Source of the DNA: Pyrenophora tritici-repentis
Lineage: Eukaryota > Ascomycota > Dothideomycetes > Pleosporales > Pleosporaceae
DNA: 64,000 bases
Assembly (NCBI RefSeq): GCF_003171515.1
Contig: NC_089396.1
Span: 2,108,001 to 2,172,000 of the forward strand
Direction: 5' to 3'
Under the pieces are notes generated by a model. That model made no database searches and was not told the origin of the DNA. It was given only the letters and a program-made list of their open reading frames with translations. The stretch's first letter is position 1. Each line of letters starts with the position of its first letter. Positions 42,145-54,299 of this stretch are shown in pieces. The position numbers and the translations under genes are program-made.

Positions 42145-44752
42145 CTACCAATCAAACTGCATTTCCTCCATCGCCCACCTCTTTGTCATGGTGTCATTCA
42201 CAAACGGTCCTAGACTGGGAGGTACATCTTCTGGCCGCGTTCCCCAGGCGCTCTCCTGGGGTCCTAGCGTCAATTCCAACACGTCACCTTCGAGGAAGAA
42301 GCTATGCTGCAGCCAGTTCCTAGTATAAGGCACGCCATTGAGTGTCGCAGACTGGATGTAGATGTTCTTGTAGCTTGCGTCGAAGTTGATGTTTCGAATA
42401 ATGGATGTTTTGCCTGTCTGGCCGTTCTTGATGGAGATGCTCTCGAAGAATGGTGGAATGATGAAGTAAACATCTTGGCCTGCGTTCGGGAAGAAGCCCA
42501 TCATTACGAAGGCTTCAAATGAGCCCATTGCGCCACTGTCGTCATTTCCTGGAATACCTTCGACCGTGTCGTTGAACAACGAGGGAATGTACTGGTGGGC
42601 GCGTTCTGCAGAGAGAGCTGGACGGCCGGCATAGTGGTATAGGAAGACGTTGAGGAAGGCCTGTTCATCGCCAATATACAAGATGCCAGATTCGTGGAGC
42701 CAGTTCATGCGAGCTACGAAGCGATCACGGCCCCCAAGTGTTTGGATGAGAGTAGCCATGTCACCAGGAGCAAAGAACGTGTACAACCAAACTGGTCCCT
42801 CGTATGTCTCCCCTCCGGCGGGGTTCAAGTAGCAGCCGGTGAAATTAAGTAACGGCGAGCAATAGATAGGGTCTTGATAACCCCATGTGCCGTTCATATA
42901 GCGCGGTTGAAGGAAGCCTTCGAAACCGACATCAGTACCGTTCAAAGTGCTGCGCTGATCGGCCTTGAACATGTTCTTCCAGTTTCCAGATCGAGTGAGG
43001 TACTTTTGATAGTCAGCTTGATTGCCGAGTTCGCGGGCTAGCAAGGCAATGGTGAAGTCGTTGTAAGCGTATTCTACAGTACGCGATACAGAGCGTGTTT
43101 CTGTTCCTACGCCTTCAACGTCTAGGTTGTCAGTTGGGATGTAGCCCAGGGATTTCCAAGCTGCGAGACCGCCGCGACCTAGTAGCGTGTTAGTATTGAG
43201 ATAGGGAATTCTGAGTCATTGTAACCATACCTTCAACATCCCAGTTCGGCGGCTCAACCTCTGCATCCTTCACCACAGCCTCGTACGCCAAAGCCCAGTC
43301 GATGCCAGCGGTGATGTTCTTCAGATATGCGTCGGTGATGACAATATCTGCATTAGACCCTCCCTGCGTGAAACCCTTGCAGAAACTCATGCGACAGTCC
43401 GGAAGCCATCCCTCGTGACGATATATGTCCAATAGACTCCTTATCATCAATGACTGGCTGAGTGGATCGAGTATCGTTATCAGAGGATGGATGCTTCTGA
43501 AACTATCCCAGATGCAGTAGAAAGAGTCGTAGTATGGTTCGTCAGACTTCCAAAACGGATTCTCGTCAGTGTAGTCTTGCGGGCTGATCATTGAGCGGTA
43601 TACACCACTCCAAAACGCTTTCAGGAAGACCTCATCGATGCCGCCGTCCTGCACTGTGATGACATCGAGCTTGGCTCGCCATACAGATTCTGCGGCTGCG
43701 ACCACTTCGTCGAACTTTCCCAAGGGTATCTCGGCTTCGGCGTTGCTACAGGCTTGCGCTTCGCTGACGAAGCTCATACCCACTCGCGCAATGATCTGGT
43801 TGCCCTGGGAAGGCTTTTCGAATTGTACCCAGCCACCAGCGGGTCGGTTATCTTTTGCTTGTCGCGCATCGCTCAAGGAAATCTTCAAGCTCGTTGCCTT
43901 GGCAGTGGCTCGGGTGTTGGACCATACGCCGGCATCCTTGACTTTGGCGCCATTGAAGTCAAGACAGAAGTATGATTGATATGAACCGATTCCGAACGAT
44001 GGTGCAAAGAGCCCGCCACCTGTTATGCGACCTGTGTCGGGATATACGGTGATGTTTCCGTCATTCCTGGAGTTTGGTAAATCTGTGAGCTCAACCAAGA
44101 TATGTGGGTTCAGCGTCGTGTTCGCGGTAGTGGGTGTGTCAGGGAATGTCATGCGGTACAAAGCAGTCTTGTTCGTCGCAGTCATTTCCGTTCTGATGTT
44201 GTTAACCAGCGTGATATCAAAGTACCCAGGTTTGGCGTGCACGCTTCCTGGTATACGATATACTGCTCGGTCTTGTTTTGGATAGACACACGCATTGATA
44301 TCTCCGTTCGGACACCCAGCCTGCGCGAAGATGGGGAAATTGCCGAGGGATGGTGAGCCACCAGTACCAGAATCGTGCATATGGGAATATCCATAGATGG
44401 GTTCGGAATCATTCGAAGAGAAACCTCCTTGGTTCTCTCCTATCACATCGGGACCGGCTTTGGCCATGCCTGGAGAATTGTTAATTACCCTCCACGCATC
44501 GTCCGGCGAAAATTACTTACCAAATGGCAATGTTGCACCCGGAAACACATGGCCTACGTGTAATTAGTTTGTTGTGAACAATGCTTCTCTTGAATTCCAC
44601 AAACCTCCATTGACCGTTCCAATGAGGGGATTAACATAGTCGAACCCGGATTTTGCTTGCGGCTGTGAGGAACCATACTGTGAGCTCACAGACGTTATGA
44701 ATAACCATAATGATGCCGCGGACGCAGTACTGATTGAGAATACACCCATCAT
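42145..44752 (-). CDS. GH92 alpha-mannosidase, secreted
   Basis: Four exons: 44752-44605, 44553-44521 (only 33 nt), 44469-43231, 43178-42145 (introns 51, 51 and 52 nt), giving 817 residues. The small exon encodes the conserved HVFPGATLPFG. A signal peptide (MMGVFSISTASAASLWLFITSVSS) precedes GFDYVNPLIGT. GH92 hallmarks include YGYSHMHDSGTG, YDSFYCIWDSFRSIHPL, GWLPDCRMSFCKGFTQGGSN and EGIPGNDDSGAMG, the last holding the Asp residues used as base. GH92 enzymes are calcium-dependent, inverting exo-mannosidases that trim N-glycans or other mannosides. Confidence 0.94.
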
Positions 44753-46091
44753 TGAACACAAAGTAAGTGGTAAGCAATTGGGAGACGCGCTGGCTCATCA
44801 GTGCCGATGCATCCCCGCGACTATTTATCCTTCCATTCCATGCTGCTTGGCAGTGACGCGAGGCCACCGATGGTCCACCACGACGGTACCTGCCACCCAA
44901 GTGCGCGGATTCTGTCGGACGGGAGCATGTGCATTATGTCCGAAGGCAATCGCCTGACATTACAAGGTTCACATTGCGGCTTTGCATGCACGTAACATCA
45001 TGTACAGCCAAGTACGGTGGCTGCGGGGTACATACATCAACCGTAGATCCATGCTGTTCTAGCAGTGATAATCAACATCCGGCTGGTAGTCTAGACCACA
45101 TACGGGGCTCCTCTGCACAAAGTTATGGGTTGGGGTAGCAGTCGGGGTAGGTGGAGTTCTGGCTCGTAATGTAACCTCGGCGTATTGCAATGCAAGATGG
45201 GCATATACAAAGCTTTGTAAACAGTGTCTACATAGACTGAGGAACAAACCACAGCATGTTCTTGAAATTGCATCGAATTGATGAGGTTTATAGAACAAGA
45301 CATTCGCATGTCAAACATATCGATGTGGCGCCTGAGCCTGCAGAGGCGACGTCATCGCAAGCCACTAACCACTTTAGGCGTAAACAGGGCACCATCTCCG
45401 CAAATCTGTCTAACCCCAACAACTCAACCACTCCGTACCGTCCGGTACATTTCGAGTTACTCGCTGACCGCTGATGCGCATCATACAGGGCGCATACAAT
45501 TCCCCCTGATGATCTCCATAAGGCAAGATAGCCGCAAGACTAGCTAGGTAGAAAATCAGGCTCACTTAAGCGCGGAAACTGGACATTTCCAATCCGTGGT
45601 TATGATGACTTCGTTCCGAACTACCGTCCGCGTGACCTGGCTCTGGGTCAGTTCTAGGCGCATGCTCTTGGCACGCTTATCTGTGCTACACCATAGCAGC
45701 ACTTCTCAGTATCGATTTCGCGGCTATGCGGCATCTGCGCAGCCTCGTCAGGCTGACGGGCCCGGATGGCAAAGTCACGCGGCTAATGGAAGGATTCCGT
45801 AACGCCCTGGTGGTTTTCTAGCCAATCCTACATAACCAGAGGCTCGGTTACATGTCTAGAGATGGTAAAGACCAAGCTTCATATACCCTGTGGCGCTCCC
45901 GTTGTCAAGAGCCCAAATCTTGGTACTCTTAAAAGGCCCAGGCACAAACACTCCAAGGCATTCTTTGGGAAAATATATATTAAGGCTATTTCGCATTTAT
46001 GTTCATATATCAATGGACACGATACCACCATTACAGAAAAATTCCAAACGATTAGCTACAATTCGCTATCCGGAGATACGCCTACACAGTC
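44753..46091. other. Intergenic, 1.3 kb
   Basis: No gene supported. It lies between divergent genes, so it holds the GH92 promoter on the left and that of the membrane protein on the right. Confidence 0.4.
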
Positions 46092-46718
46092 ATGACAACT
46101 GATTTCTACTATCCATCGGTCACTACTACGACCTCTTCCTCGACCTCTTCCCGGACGCTAGACTATTGGGATATGCTCTTTCCAACAGGGTACCCTATGC
46201 CCACATTCAATCCCGGGACACAAACGGTGTCACAGAGAACCTGTCACAGAAATAGATACGGCAGGTGTTCAGGGGGAGGTTGGAATAGTTGGTCGGCGGG
46301 TAAAAGAGGTGCTATCATCGCCGTTGCAATCGTGGTAGCCGTTATTGTTATTGCTTCATGCTGTTGCTGCAATGGGAAAAAATCTGGCAACCGGAAAAGG
46401 AGTCAGTCGGTAACATTGGAAGAGCAACCGAATGAGCGACAGAGTTCGGCGAGAGCCACAAATGAACAGCGGGAGGTTGAAAGGTCACAAGCTCCACCGC
46501 AGACGACGCTGCAGGATATGCCGCCTACATACCAGGAAACTTTGGAGCATCAGCAGCCTACGGCCATGCCCGCGGAACACGTAGACAACCCTCCCAATGG
46601 ATGGCCGCCGACATACATGGACTCTACTTCTACTTCGACCGTCACGCAACCTGCTCCTACAGCAAGTCTCCCATCACGCACGCCGTATCCAAACCTCCCA
46701 TCATCTCCGCCGCGGTAA
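46092..46718 (+). CDS. Single-pass membrane protein with PPxY motifs
   Basis: A single exon of 208 residues. The N-terminal about 75 residues are Ser/Thr-rich with two Cys (QRTCHRNRYGRCSGGG) and probably lie outside the cell. One transmembrane helix (AGKRGAIIAVAIVVAVIVIA) is followed by CCCC and basic residues, a likely palmitoylation site that sets an N-out, C-in topology. The cytosolic tail is Gln/Pro-rich and has two PPTY motifs (MPPTYQE and WPPTYMD), which could recruit WW-domain ubiquitin ligases such as Rsp5. There is no canonical N-terminal signal peptide. The layout recalls small Wsc-like or adaptor membrane proteins, but I do not recognise the family. Confidence 0.7.
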   Translation: MTTDFYYPSVTTTTSSSTSSRTLDYWDMLFPTGYPMPTFNPGTQTVSQRTCHRNRYGRCSGGGWNSWSAGKRGAIIAVAIVVAVIVIASCCCCNGKKSGNRKRSQSVTLEEQPNERQSSARATNEQREVERSQAPPQTTLQDMPPTYQETLEHQQPTAMPAEHVDNPPNGWPPTYMDSTSTSTVTQPAPTASLPSRTPYPNLPSSPPR

Positions 46719-46720
46719 AT

Positions 46721-46760
<40 letters not shown>
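46721..46760 (+). repeat. (AAC)n microsatellite
   Basis: Thirteen AAC units in a row, starting 2 nt after the stop codon of the membrane-protein gene. Confidence 0.98.
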
Positions 46761-47520
46761 CGATCATGACTACATTTCTTTAACTCGCATATCTCCACAC
46801 ATCGCGAACGCTCCAAAGCTAGCGAGGCAAACCCCCGAGCGATGAATGGTAACAGCACTACATCGTGAGCGATGAGCCAAGCCTAGCATAAACAGTAAAA
46901 CTGACAAAGACTCCAAGGTAAAAAATTGGTGTATATACGGTGCTGTACCTAGAAATTGTTCTGCGGCAAGCCTAGACCTACCATACTTTACTCACGACGA
47001 TCTCAACAATGTCATTGACTCAACCCAACACCTACCATCGCTCCACCCAAAGATCTATTCACACCGCCATGGCCATTGGAGCTGTCATAGACTTCTTGGG
47101 TTGCTTGTACCACCATACCTGTTCTACCAACATGAACTGCGGCGAAATATCAAGTTAGGCAGTCAGGGGCGAGAGGCGTGGGAAAATGGCCAGACGGGCA
47201 GATGGAGAGTGGGAATCTGGAAGTTGGTGCGGTCCACCAACTTGGATCTTGTTATCTGAAGAATTTGGCTGGAGATGAGAGAAGGTTTGAAATGAGTGCA
47301 GTAGGGAAGTGAGAAGGTTGTTGTGCTTTCAATCAGCCTGGAGATAGACATGGTGGTCTAACAGCTGTATATAACTCTCAAACACTAGAAATCTGTACAA
47401 TACATACATTTCCTTCATGTAAAGCCTATGCCCTCTAGTAAGTTTCATGCTCCATTTTGGGGGTATCATCGTGACATCCAATCTATCCTGTTAACCTTTT
47501 CGCTTTTCGACTCCAGCCAT
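46761..47520. other. Intergenic, convergent
   Basis: No gene supported; it lies between the 3' ends of the membrane protein and pICln genes. Confidence 0.4.
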
Positions 47521-48335
47521 TCAACCAGTACGATAATACTTCCCCTCATGTCCATCCACACCGTTCACACCACCAGCATCATCCCCATCCTCTCTCGTCC
47601 TCACAGTTCCAGCGCCCGGACCTAATTCATCACCAATTACCATCCCACTGAAATTTCCATTCTCATCCACATAATCGTCCATGTTCTCCGCTGTAATCCA
47701 GCCCGAAGCCCCCGGCGCTGTGTTATCCAGCACATCCTCGCCGTCATCGCTGCCATCAGGATCAGGGTGCAGATCGGCGCAAGTGTTCAGTGCGGTGAAG
47801 AACTCAGTGATACATGTCTCGGTGGGTTTTGTAGTGTACGAGGGCGGTAGGACAGTAATCTCCAGCATAAGGATATCATCGTCTTCGTTTACGGTTTCGG
47901 CGTCGTTAAGTGAGATGTTGATATAGAGAGCTTCGATAGTGGTCTTGTACTTCATCGTTGCGTGCAGGGCTAGAGAAGGGTAGGGGATTGATACGCCGAC
48001 TGGGGAGGGGGTGGTTTGGAATAGAATGAGGTTTCTGGGGTGTTGAGTATGTTTGTGGGGAAATCGGAAACTGCTACTGCTACTACTCACTCTGAAGTCA
48101 CCCAGACATCGACGTTGTCTACAAAGTCCTCGGAGCCTTCTCGTCTTGAGCTGAATTTGCCGAATGCAGGATCTTGCTTTAGCTGGTCGATGGCGGTGGA
48201 TAGAGTCATGGCTTCATAGTGGGCGTGTAGGACGGGTTTTGCGCCGAAGAAGGAGGTGGGGGTTTGCTCTTGGTGTTCGGAGAGTGGGGTGAAGTCTTCG
48301 GCCTTGGGCGCGGCCGTGAGCTGTTGGAGGGACAT
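47521..48335 (-). CDS. pICln / Lot5-like protein (Voldacs family)
   Basis: Two exons, 48335-48091 and 48034-47521 (56-nt intron, GTGAGT donor), giving 252 residues. The junction gives TSENLILFQTTPSPVGVSIPYPSLALHA, the PH-like core of the pICln family, followed by ALYINISL and an acidic loop (NEDDDILMLEITVLP). The C terminus is acidic and Gly-rich. pICln acts in the methylosome, where it delivers Sm proteins for arginine methylation and snRNP assembly; yeast Lot5 is a distant relative. It is divergent from a WDR83-like gene, 363 bp away. Confidence 0.8.
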
Positions 48336-48698
48336 GGCGACGATGTAGATATGGCGTATTCGGAGTGCAAAAGCTGATTCAGTATATGGAGGAGAAAGAA
48401 GTAAAGACGCTATTGCTGTTGTAATTCGATGTTTACTCAGAGACCAAAAAGTCGCGGCGGGAGCTAGCTAGGCGTCATTGCCCCACTTCGATCTTGGCAG
48501 GTACCGATTGGTCTTCTTGCGAATAGCTTCTTCTTCTTCGTCGCGAGGAACTCAAGATGCCCAACACGCGTCTCCAACTCTCGTTCACGACACAAATCTA
48601 GTCGCCAAGACATACTATACCTGCGCATGAGCTCCACATGATGCCTTGAGCACCTTCTCCCACCAGCTGCGGCATCTCATCTTGACACCTACCCAACC
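48336..48698. promoter_or_regulatory. Bidirectional promoter region, pICln / WDR83
   Basis: A 363-bp gap between two divergent start codons, so both promoters lie here. No specific site identified. Confidence 0.5.
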
Positions 48699-49712
48699 AT
48701 GTCGTCCTTCCCCACGACCCCCATCGCCAAACTCACAGGCCACACCGGCATCGTCCACGCCGTCGCCTACTCCTCCGGCGCCCAAACCTACATCCTAACC
48801 GGCTCCTCGGACCGACAAATCCGTCTCTACAACCCGTCCAAGGCACCGCCCACGAGCCTCACCCCCAGCACCTCGTCGGAGCGCCCCGCGGGCCTCGTCA
48901 ACAAATACACCGCGCACGGCTACGAAGTCCTCTCCCTTGCCATCGCCGCCTCAAACGACAAATTCGTGTCTACGGGCGGCGACAAGACCGTGTTTCTGTG
49001 GGATGTACAAACGGCCCAGACAATCCAGCGCTGGACGGGCCACGCCGGGCGCGTGAATCGCGGTGTCTTTGGTGGCGACGATGATGGTGTGGTGGTGACG
49101 GGGTCGTTTGATGGTACGGTGAGGGTGTGGGATACCAAGTCTAGGGCGCATAAACCTATTATGACGCTGTCGGATGCTAAGGATAGTATTTCGGATGTTG
49201 CGGTTCATGACGCGCAGATCCTGGCGGCGAGTGTGGATGGGAGGGTTCGCTGCTATGACCTCAGAACTGGCATGTGTGAGGTCGATGTTATCGGTGCGTC
49301 GTGCACTAGTTTGGATATCAGTAAGAAGGGCACTGAGGTGCTTGTCAGTTCCCTAGATTCTACAATCAGGCTCATGGATCGCGAGAATGGCGAGATGTTG
49401 AAGAAATACACGGATGAGGCGTTTGTGAATACAGAGTTGAGGGTTAGGAGCACATTGGGCCTGAATGATAGTGTCGTGCTTAGTGGAAGTGACGATGGTT
49501 TGGTTTTTGCCTGGGATATGCTGGGCGGCACTTGTTTGCATCGGTTCAAGCATTCCGAGATGAGGGAGGTTGAGGGTTTGACGGCTGCGACGCAGGCGAA
49601 GGCGAAGGGGAAGAAGGATGTCGTGTCTGCTGTGGCGTTTTGCGAGAAGAGGAGGGAGTGGTGTAGTGGAGGTGGTGATGGGAATGTTGTTGTTTGGGGT
49701 ATGGGAAGTTGA
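48699..49712 (+). CDS. WDR83: WD40-repeat protein, WDR83/MORG1-like
   Basis: A single exon of 337 residues, usual length for the family. Seven WD40 blades are visible, for example GHTGIVHAVAYSSGAQTYIL, GGDKTVFLWDVQTAQTIQRW, GSFDGTVRVWDTKS, GSDDGLVFAWDM and GGGDGNVVVWGMGS. The pattern SSDRQIRLYNPS near the N terminus and RFKHSE/VVSAVAF near the C terminus fit WDR83 (MORG1). In animals this protein occurs in spliceosomal C complexes and as a MAPK scaffold. No signal peptide. Its divergent neighbour is also linked to splicing through snRNP assembly. Confidence 0.85.
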   Translation: MSSFPTTPIAKLTGHTGIVHAVAYSSGAQTYILTGSSDRQIRLYNPSKAPPTSLTPSTSSERPAGLVNKYTAHGYEVLSLAIAASNDKFVSTGGDKTVFLWDVQTAQTIQRWTGHAGRVNRGVFGGDDDGVVVTGSFDGTVRVWDTKSRAHKPIMTLSDAKDSISDVAVHDAQILAASVDGRVRCYDLRTGMCEVDVIGASCTSLDISKKGTEVLVSSLDSTIRLMDRENGEMLKKYTDEAFVNTELRVRSTLGLNDSVVLSGSDDGLVFAWDMLGGTCLHRFKHSEMREVEGLTAATQAKAKGKKDVVSAVAFCEKRREWCSGGGDGNVVVWGMGS

Positions 49713-50310
49713 CATTTTGTTCATATGCCTGTTTTGCTGTTTTATGATACCCTACATTGGAATGATTTGTAGACGCATTTGAAGTATGTCTTGCTGTACT
49801 GGCATATACTGAGCTCTGTTACTTTTTGCACACTTGATCTGTATCATCAAGATCTACATAGATGTACCGAACGAGATACGATAGGACATGAGGCGGCAAG
49901 TATCGTTAATGTGTACTGAAGAAACGTATATAAGCGAGTTTGAAGTCATGGCTAACGTAGTAAACAAAGATCAATCTGCAATTTATCAAGGAGATGGAAA
50001 GCAGACAACAAAATGGCATATCAGACACCTCCCAGTGTTAATCAACCAAACAACAAAAACTGAATCATGAAATAGCTTAGAAAGATCGTAAGTGGGTGGG
50101 TGGCGAGGAAGACATTGTGGTTAAGAAAGTGGCGTTACTGTATATAGCGTAGCGTGGAGGTATCCAGGGTACCAAAAGGGATCGTGTAACGTATTTGAAG
50201 GCGAGAACATTCGGCTGCGGGTAGGGCCGTAGGGCTGAAGGGATGCAGTGCGGGTACCGGCCCGGTCCTAGGCGTGGCCGCTTATATCGAGCTTGGGTAC
50301 GTATCCGTTA
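49713..50310. other. Intergenic, convergent
   Basis: No gene supported between the WDR83-like 3' end and the 3' end of the next gene. Confidence 0.4.
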
Positions 50311-51118
50311 CTAGAAGTACTTTCCGTAATGTCCGTCTTCGTATGCACGCAGTGATTGATCATTATCGTTGAATGTGTAGACATGAACGATAACGCCTCT
50401 CTTTTCAGTGCCTATCCAGTAAGATTAGTCATCTGACATATCTAAAGGGCCCAGGATACTTACGTCCATTTGGCCACTGGTGAGCCTGCCATTGACCGTT
50501 TCGCATCGAATTCGGTAACCAAGACTGTAGTAGGCTGGCATCCATGGACAACGCAAGTAACGACAGGAATATGGGCAGGTCTCCTGTCAGACCCACATAA
50601 CCAAGGTATCCTTGTCCATGGTAGATATCTGGTAGGAGCATACTGTGCCAATAAAGGGTGGGATTGTGGAATTGGAGCGCAGAGTGGGTGCCGACATTGG
50701 TTAGAGACGATGAATAGTCCGGGTTGTGATTGAACCGTAGACAATGCCAGGACTCCTCGGCTGGTGGACTGGTAGCGTCACCACGCAATACCCAGAAGCC
50801 GTGACCGTTTTTAAAGTACGTTGAGAAGACACTATAAGGGGAGGCGTTTGGTGGTAGGGAAGGACCGTATCTATGGATGTTTAGGCCGTCGCAGTACCAC
50901 CAGATGTACGAAACACCTGTGCCTATACGCTGATTGTATTCACCATAAGGTGGTAACCATTTTCCTTCATTATCACGTGTTGGTGGAGTGTTCGGGTCTT
51001 CTCCGATTTCTTCCATACGGAAGAAGAATAGCGGTACACGGGGTAGTGGTGGTTGCTGAATGACGTCAGTTTACCAATTGCAGATTTCCAGCCTTGGGGA
51101 AGTCAGACATACACTCAT
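50311..51118 (-). CDS. Aromatic-rich protein of unknown function
   Basis: Best model: exons 51118-51113 (only ATG AGT), 51055-50464 and 50411-50311, introns 57 and 52 nt, giving 232 residues. The 3' intron is well supported (GTAAGT donor, TGACTAAT branch, TAG acceptor) and its exon reads TEKRGVIVHVYTFNDNDQSL to a TAG. The 5' micro-exon is less certain; the alternative is the ATG at 51016. The sequence is rich in Trp, Tyr, His, Pro and Gly (GTGVSYIWWYCDGLNIHRYG, NGHGFWVLRG, HCLRFNHNPDYSSS). The segment around 50530-50580 (LPIFLSLLALSMDASLLQSW) is unlike the rest and could be a retained intron. I do not recognise the family. Confidence 0.55.
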
Positions 51119-54100
51119 CTCTTATTCGACGCGTTTTTCCGTGTGGGAAGTTCTTGCCCAACCGTACAATGTGCTTAGCTGTGCCGTGACTGCGCTTGCA
51201 CTGGTCCAGGGTGCTTGATGTCACCTCACCTCCCAGATACCTTTATCCTTCTCCGCTATGCGGCTCTGCGTTTGATGGAAAACCACCCCAGTCCATAGGT
51301 CAGAAGATGACCTTTTCGATGACAACAGAGCGGGAACGAATCTCGGAATAGCGTCTGATAAGCTGGGGTTTCTCTGGAACAGGCATGGCGCGTAATCCTG
51401 CGCCGTGCTGCAGCAAGTATAGGTAGGCGATAGCGAGCCTACCCCGCTGTATGTCAATATGATCACTGGTCACTGTCCCGGTGTTGTATAGTTGTCTGGC
51501 TTCCCCGGATAGACGGTACCAGCAGCCGAACATCTTGAGCCAGGTCCGAAATCCAGCTTTCCCTGTAAAGAACGGTTCGCAGACTCGTATGGGATATGAT
51601 CTTGGACTTTTCCAACGTTGAACAAGATGTGGGGGCTTCATAGCTACCGACATTGTCAGCTGCGTGCCAGGAAAAAGCACTGTTGCCAGCCGGCCCTATC
51701 GCGCTTCAAGTGGTCTCATGGCCCGCATGAACACCAACCGCCTTGGACCGGCCCGCCAGCAAATGGAGTGGCACGGCACCCGCCCGGGCAAGTTCAAGGG
51801 TGGATCCCTCCTAGCGAAGCGCCTCGTTTTCCAGCCACGGCACTTGTTGCGAGACAACGGAAGGGCTAATCCGTCCGAGATGCGGCTAGAGTTTTAGTCG
51901 GGAGGTGTGTTGCTGTTATGCCGCAATACGAAGGATATTCTAGTCCGGCAGATATCCGTGTTGAGGTCGATTAGTTGCAGGTGCTCTTCTTGCTATAGGC
52001 CTGGCCATGCCCCGTACGTGACGGTAGAAGTCCATGCTTGGCCTCAATGGACTTAATGAGTGGTGGACGGACAATGCATAGCGATCTTCTATGCATGACC
52101 TCGTTGTAGGGGTGGTACCATTGCCGTGAAAATCCACTCGTTTCCTGAACATGGGTGATAGTGACTCAAGGATGCGGCTCTGCGTGACAAAGAGGGGTTA
52201 TAAGCCGGCCTATGGACACTGTGGACCAACCTTTGTATGCCAGCGCTTAACTTGTCGATAAGCTGGTGAGTGTCCGGCGGCCCATACCCGCACGGCGGCT
52301 ATATGAATCTGTGCTAGTAAGTGAGATCGAAGTTTCTTTAGTGACGAACAATTGCGCAGCTTTCTTGGTTTCAAATCGTCGGAGGCCGAGGGGATTCGAA
52401 GCTTAAGTAGATGCTGGAGGGATTCAGCTGACAGACAGAAGCCGGGCGCAAGGCAAACTGAGGGACCTCCTGCAAGTTTGCCTTCTTTCTCTACGATCTT
52501 GACGTTTGGCAGCCTTCGATTGGTGAAGACGAGCAATGTACCGTTAAATGTACATCGGCTGCAGCGGCACATGATCCGTTTGGCTTCGCGACAGCAGCAT
52601 ATTCGCTGATTTCGCCATGGGTAGGGAGCAGCGGCATGCATAATCGTTTACCCTTTTTCACCGGATACTGACCCTTGCCACGTACCTTCCTCAACGGCGG
52701 TAAGAACGAACAGAAAAGGGAATCAAGCACTCACCGGTCGATACAGAACGAAACAAAGGAGGGGGTCATTACGAATGAGGTCATGCGCACACTCAAGGCG
52801 CATTGCTCGATCGATGAGCATGCTACCGCCCAGCGCAATCGAGAAAAGAGCCGGTGCCCCAGACGATGCTGTAATACCGTGTCTACGGCAGTGCTCAACT
52901 CCAGATTTTTGTCAGATAACGCGCAATTGCACCGGGGCCCCGCACTGATGATGGTCTACGATCTCGGAAGGCCAGCACGATTATGTCTAAGCTCCATGGT
53001 CGGAAAAAGAAATGATGGTATCGTACAACCGATAAGCATCCCCCCTTCCTCATCGTGACGGGAATGACGCATGAACCAACCTCCGGAAGCGCTGTCCATG
53101 TTCAGGGTGCACTTTCCTGCGCAATGGAACAGCCAATGGCCGTATGAACTAGTTGGACGGGATGAATCCTCTGAAGACCCAATTCAGAATGCAGGATGCG
53201 CCAGAGCGAGTACCTCGGTACTCTCCACGGTAAAGGATAGAGGCTCTGCCCAGGTTAACAGGTACCTTGGAAGCTACGTATTCGCCAATTAGGATCATTC
53301 GTTTTCTCCAAATGTCGTGACAAAGGCCTGTTTGGTGGATGGTGGATACCAAAGTATCAGACCGATATTGTTTCCATTGGCTAGGAACGTAACACCGATG
53401 CACTAAGTATCCACGAAATCTGTCCAAGGCCGTGGTAGTATCCAGGAATGCCCGTCTTTAGCGCTTTGGCTGCCAGGGTTGAGTCTGGCGGAGGCCCCTG
53501 CTTGTGGGCGTCATAAGTATGCCAAGGGCGCGAAAATGGCTAGGCTCCTATTCGTCAGTGGTACGGGCCGCTCCATAGTACACGTCCATTGCGGCTTGGT
53601 ATCCCGAGAACACGGCACCACACTCAAGAAATTCGATATCATGGATTCTAGTTGGCGGATACACAGGCACATCCGTGGCTGTTTGGTGTGCCTTTGGCCC
53701 ATCCGGAATACATCAGTTTGATGGCTCGTGTATCAGTCTCTGAGTCCGCCCTGAAAACTATCGTTCAGTTCTTTCCCTCCCAAAGAAGAGACTAGTGCAA
53801 GGGTCCATGCCAGAAGCTGACCAAAATAGTCGAAACAGCTCTATTCAGCTGATCTGTACATTGCGGTCTATAATTTTCCGTGGAATGAACGATACGTGGC
53901 TACCTGCTGAACCCTTGATGGACTGTGGAGAATACATCGGCTCAACAGCTGCATCTTGCACAGGAAGGATGCCCTGTATACCTTCAGGCGGTAGGTTTCT
54001 ATTGGGGAAGTTGTCAGTTGTGATAGGGAAGGAGAAGACGATAGCAAGAAGGCAGGAACACAGGACCTCGAAGTCAACAAAACATTCAGGTCTGGCTCTC

Positions 54101-54299
54101 TTCCTTTCCTTTAGCGACACAGCAAAAGACGACAACGACAGTAACAATAACAGCATCTTCTTCACTGGGGTGAGTGGCTCTGATTTCTCCTCCGTTTGCG
54201 GCATAGCGGCGGAGCTAGCCGCGATTCGGGATGTCACGATGAAGATCGAAGATCACGTGACGACCTTCCTCCCATCTCGAATAGCCTTGACGTTTTTTT
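51119..54299. other. Gene-poor stretch, 3.2 kb
   Basis: Many short frames on both strands, none with a recognisable domain or clear splice model. A minus-strand frame at 53845-54237 has a hydrophobic patch (KKMLLLLLSLSSFAVSL) but no other support. No repeats longer than about 20 bp were noticed. Confidence 0.4.

Noticed and set aside
53845..54237. Minus-strand frame with a Leu-rich stretch that could be a signal peptide
   Set aside because: The hydrophobic patch is internal, there is no further domain, and the region shows no other gene signal.
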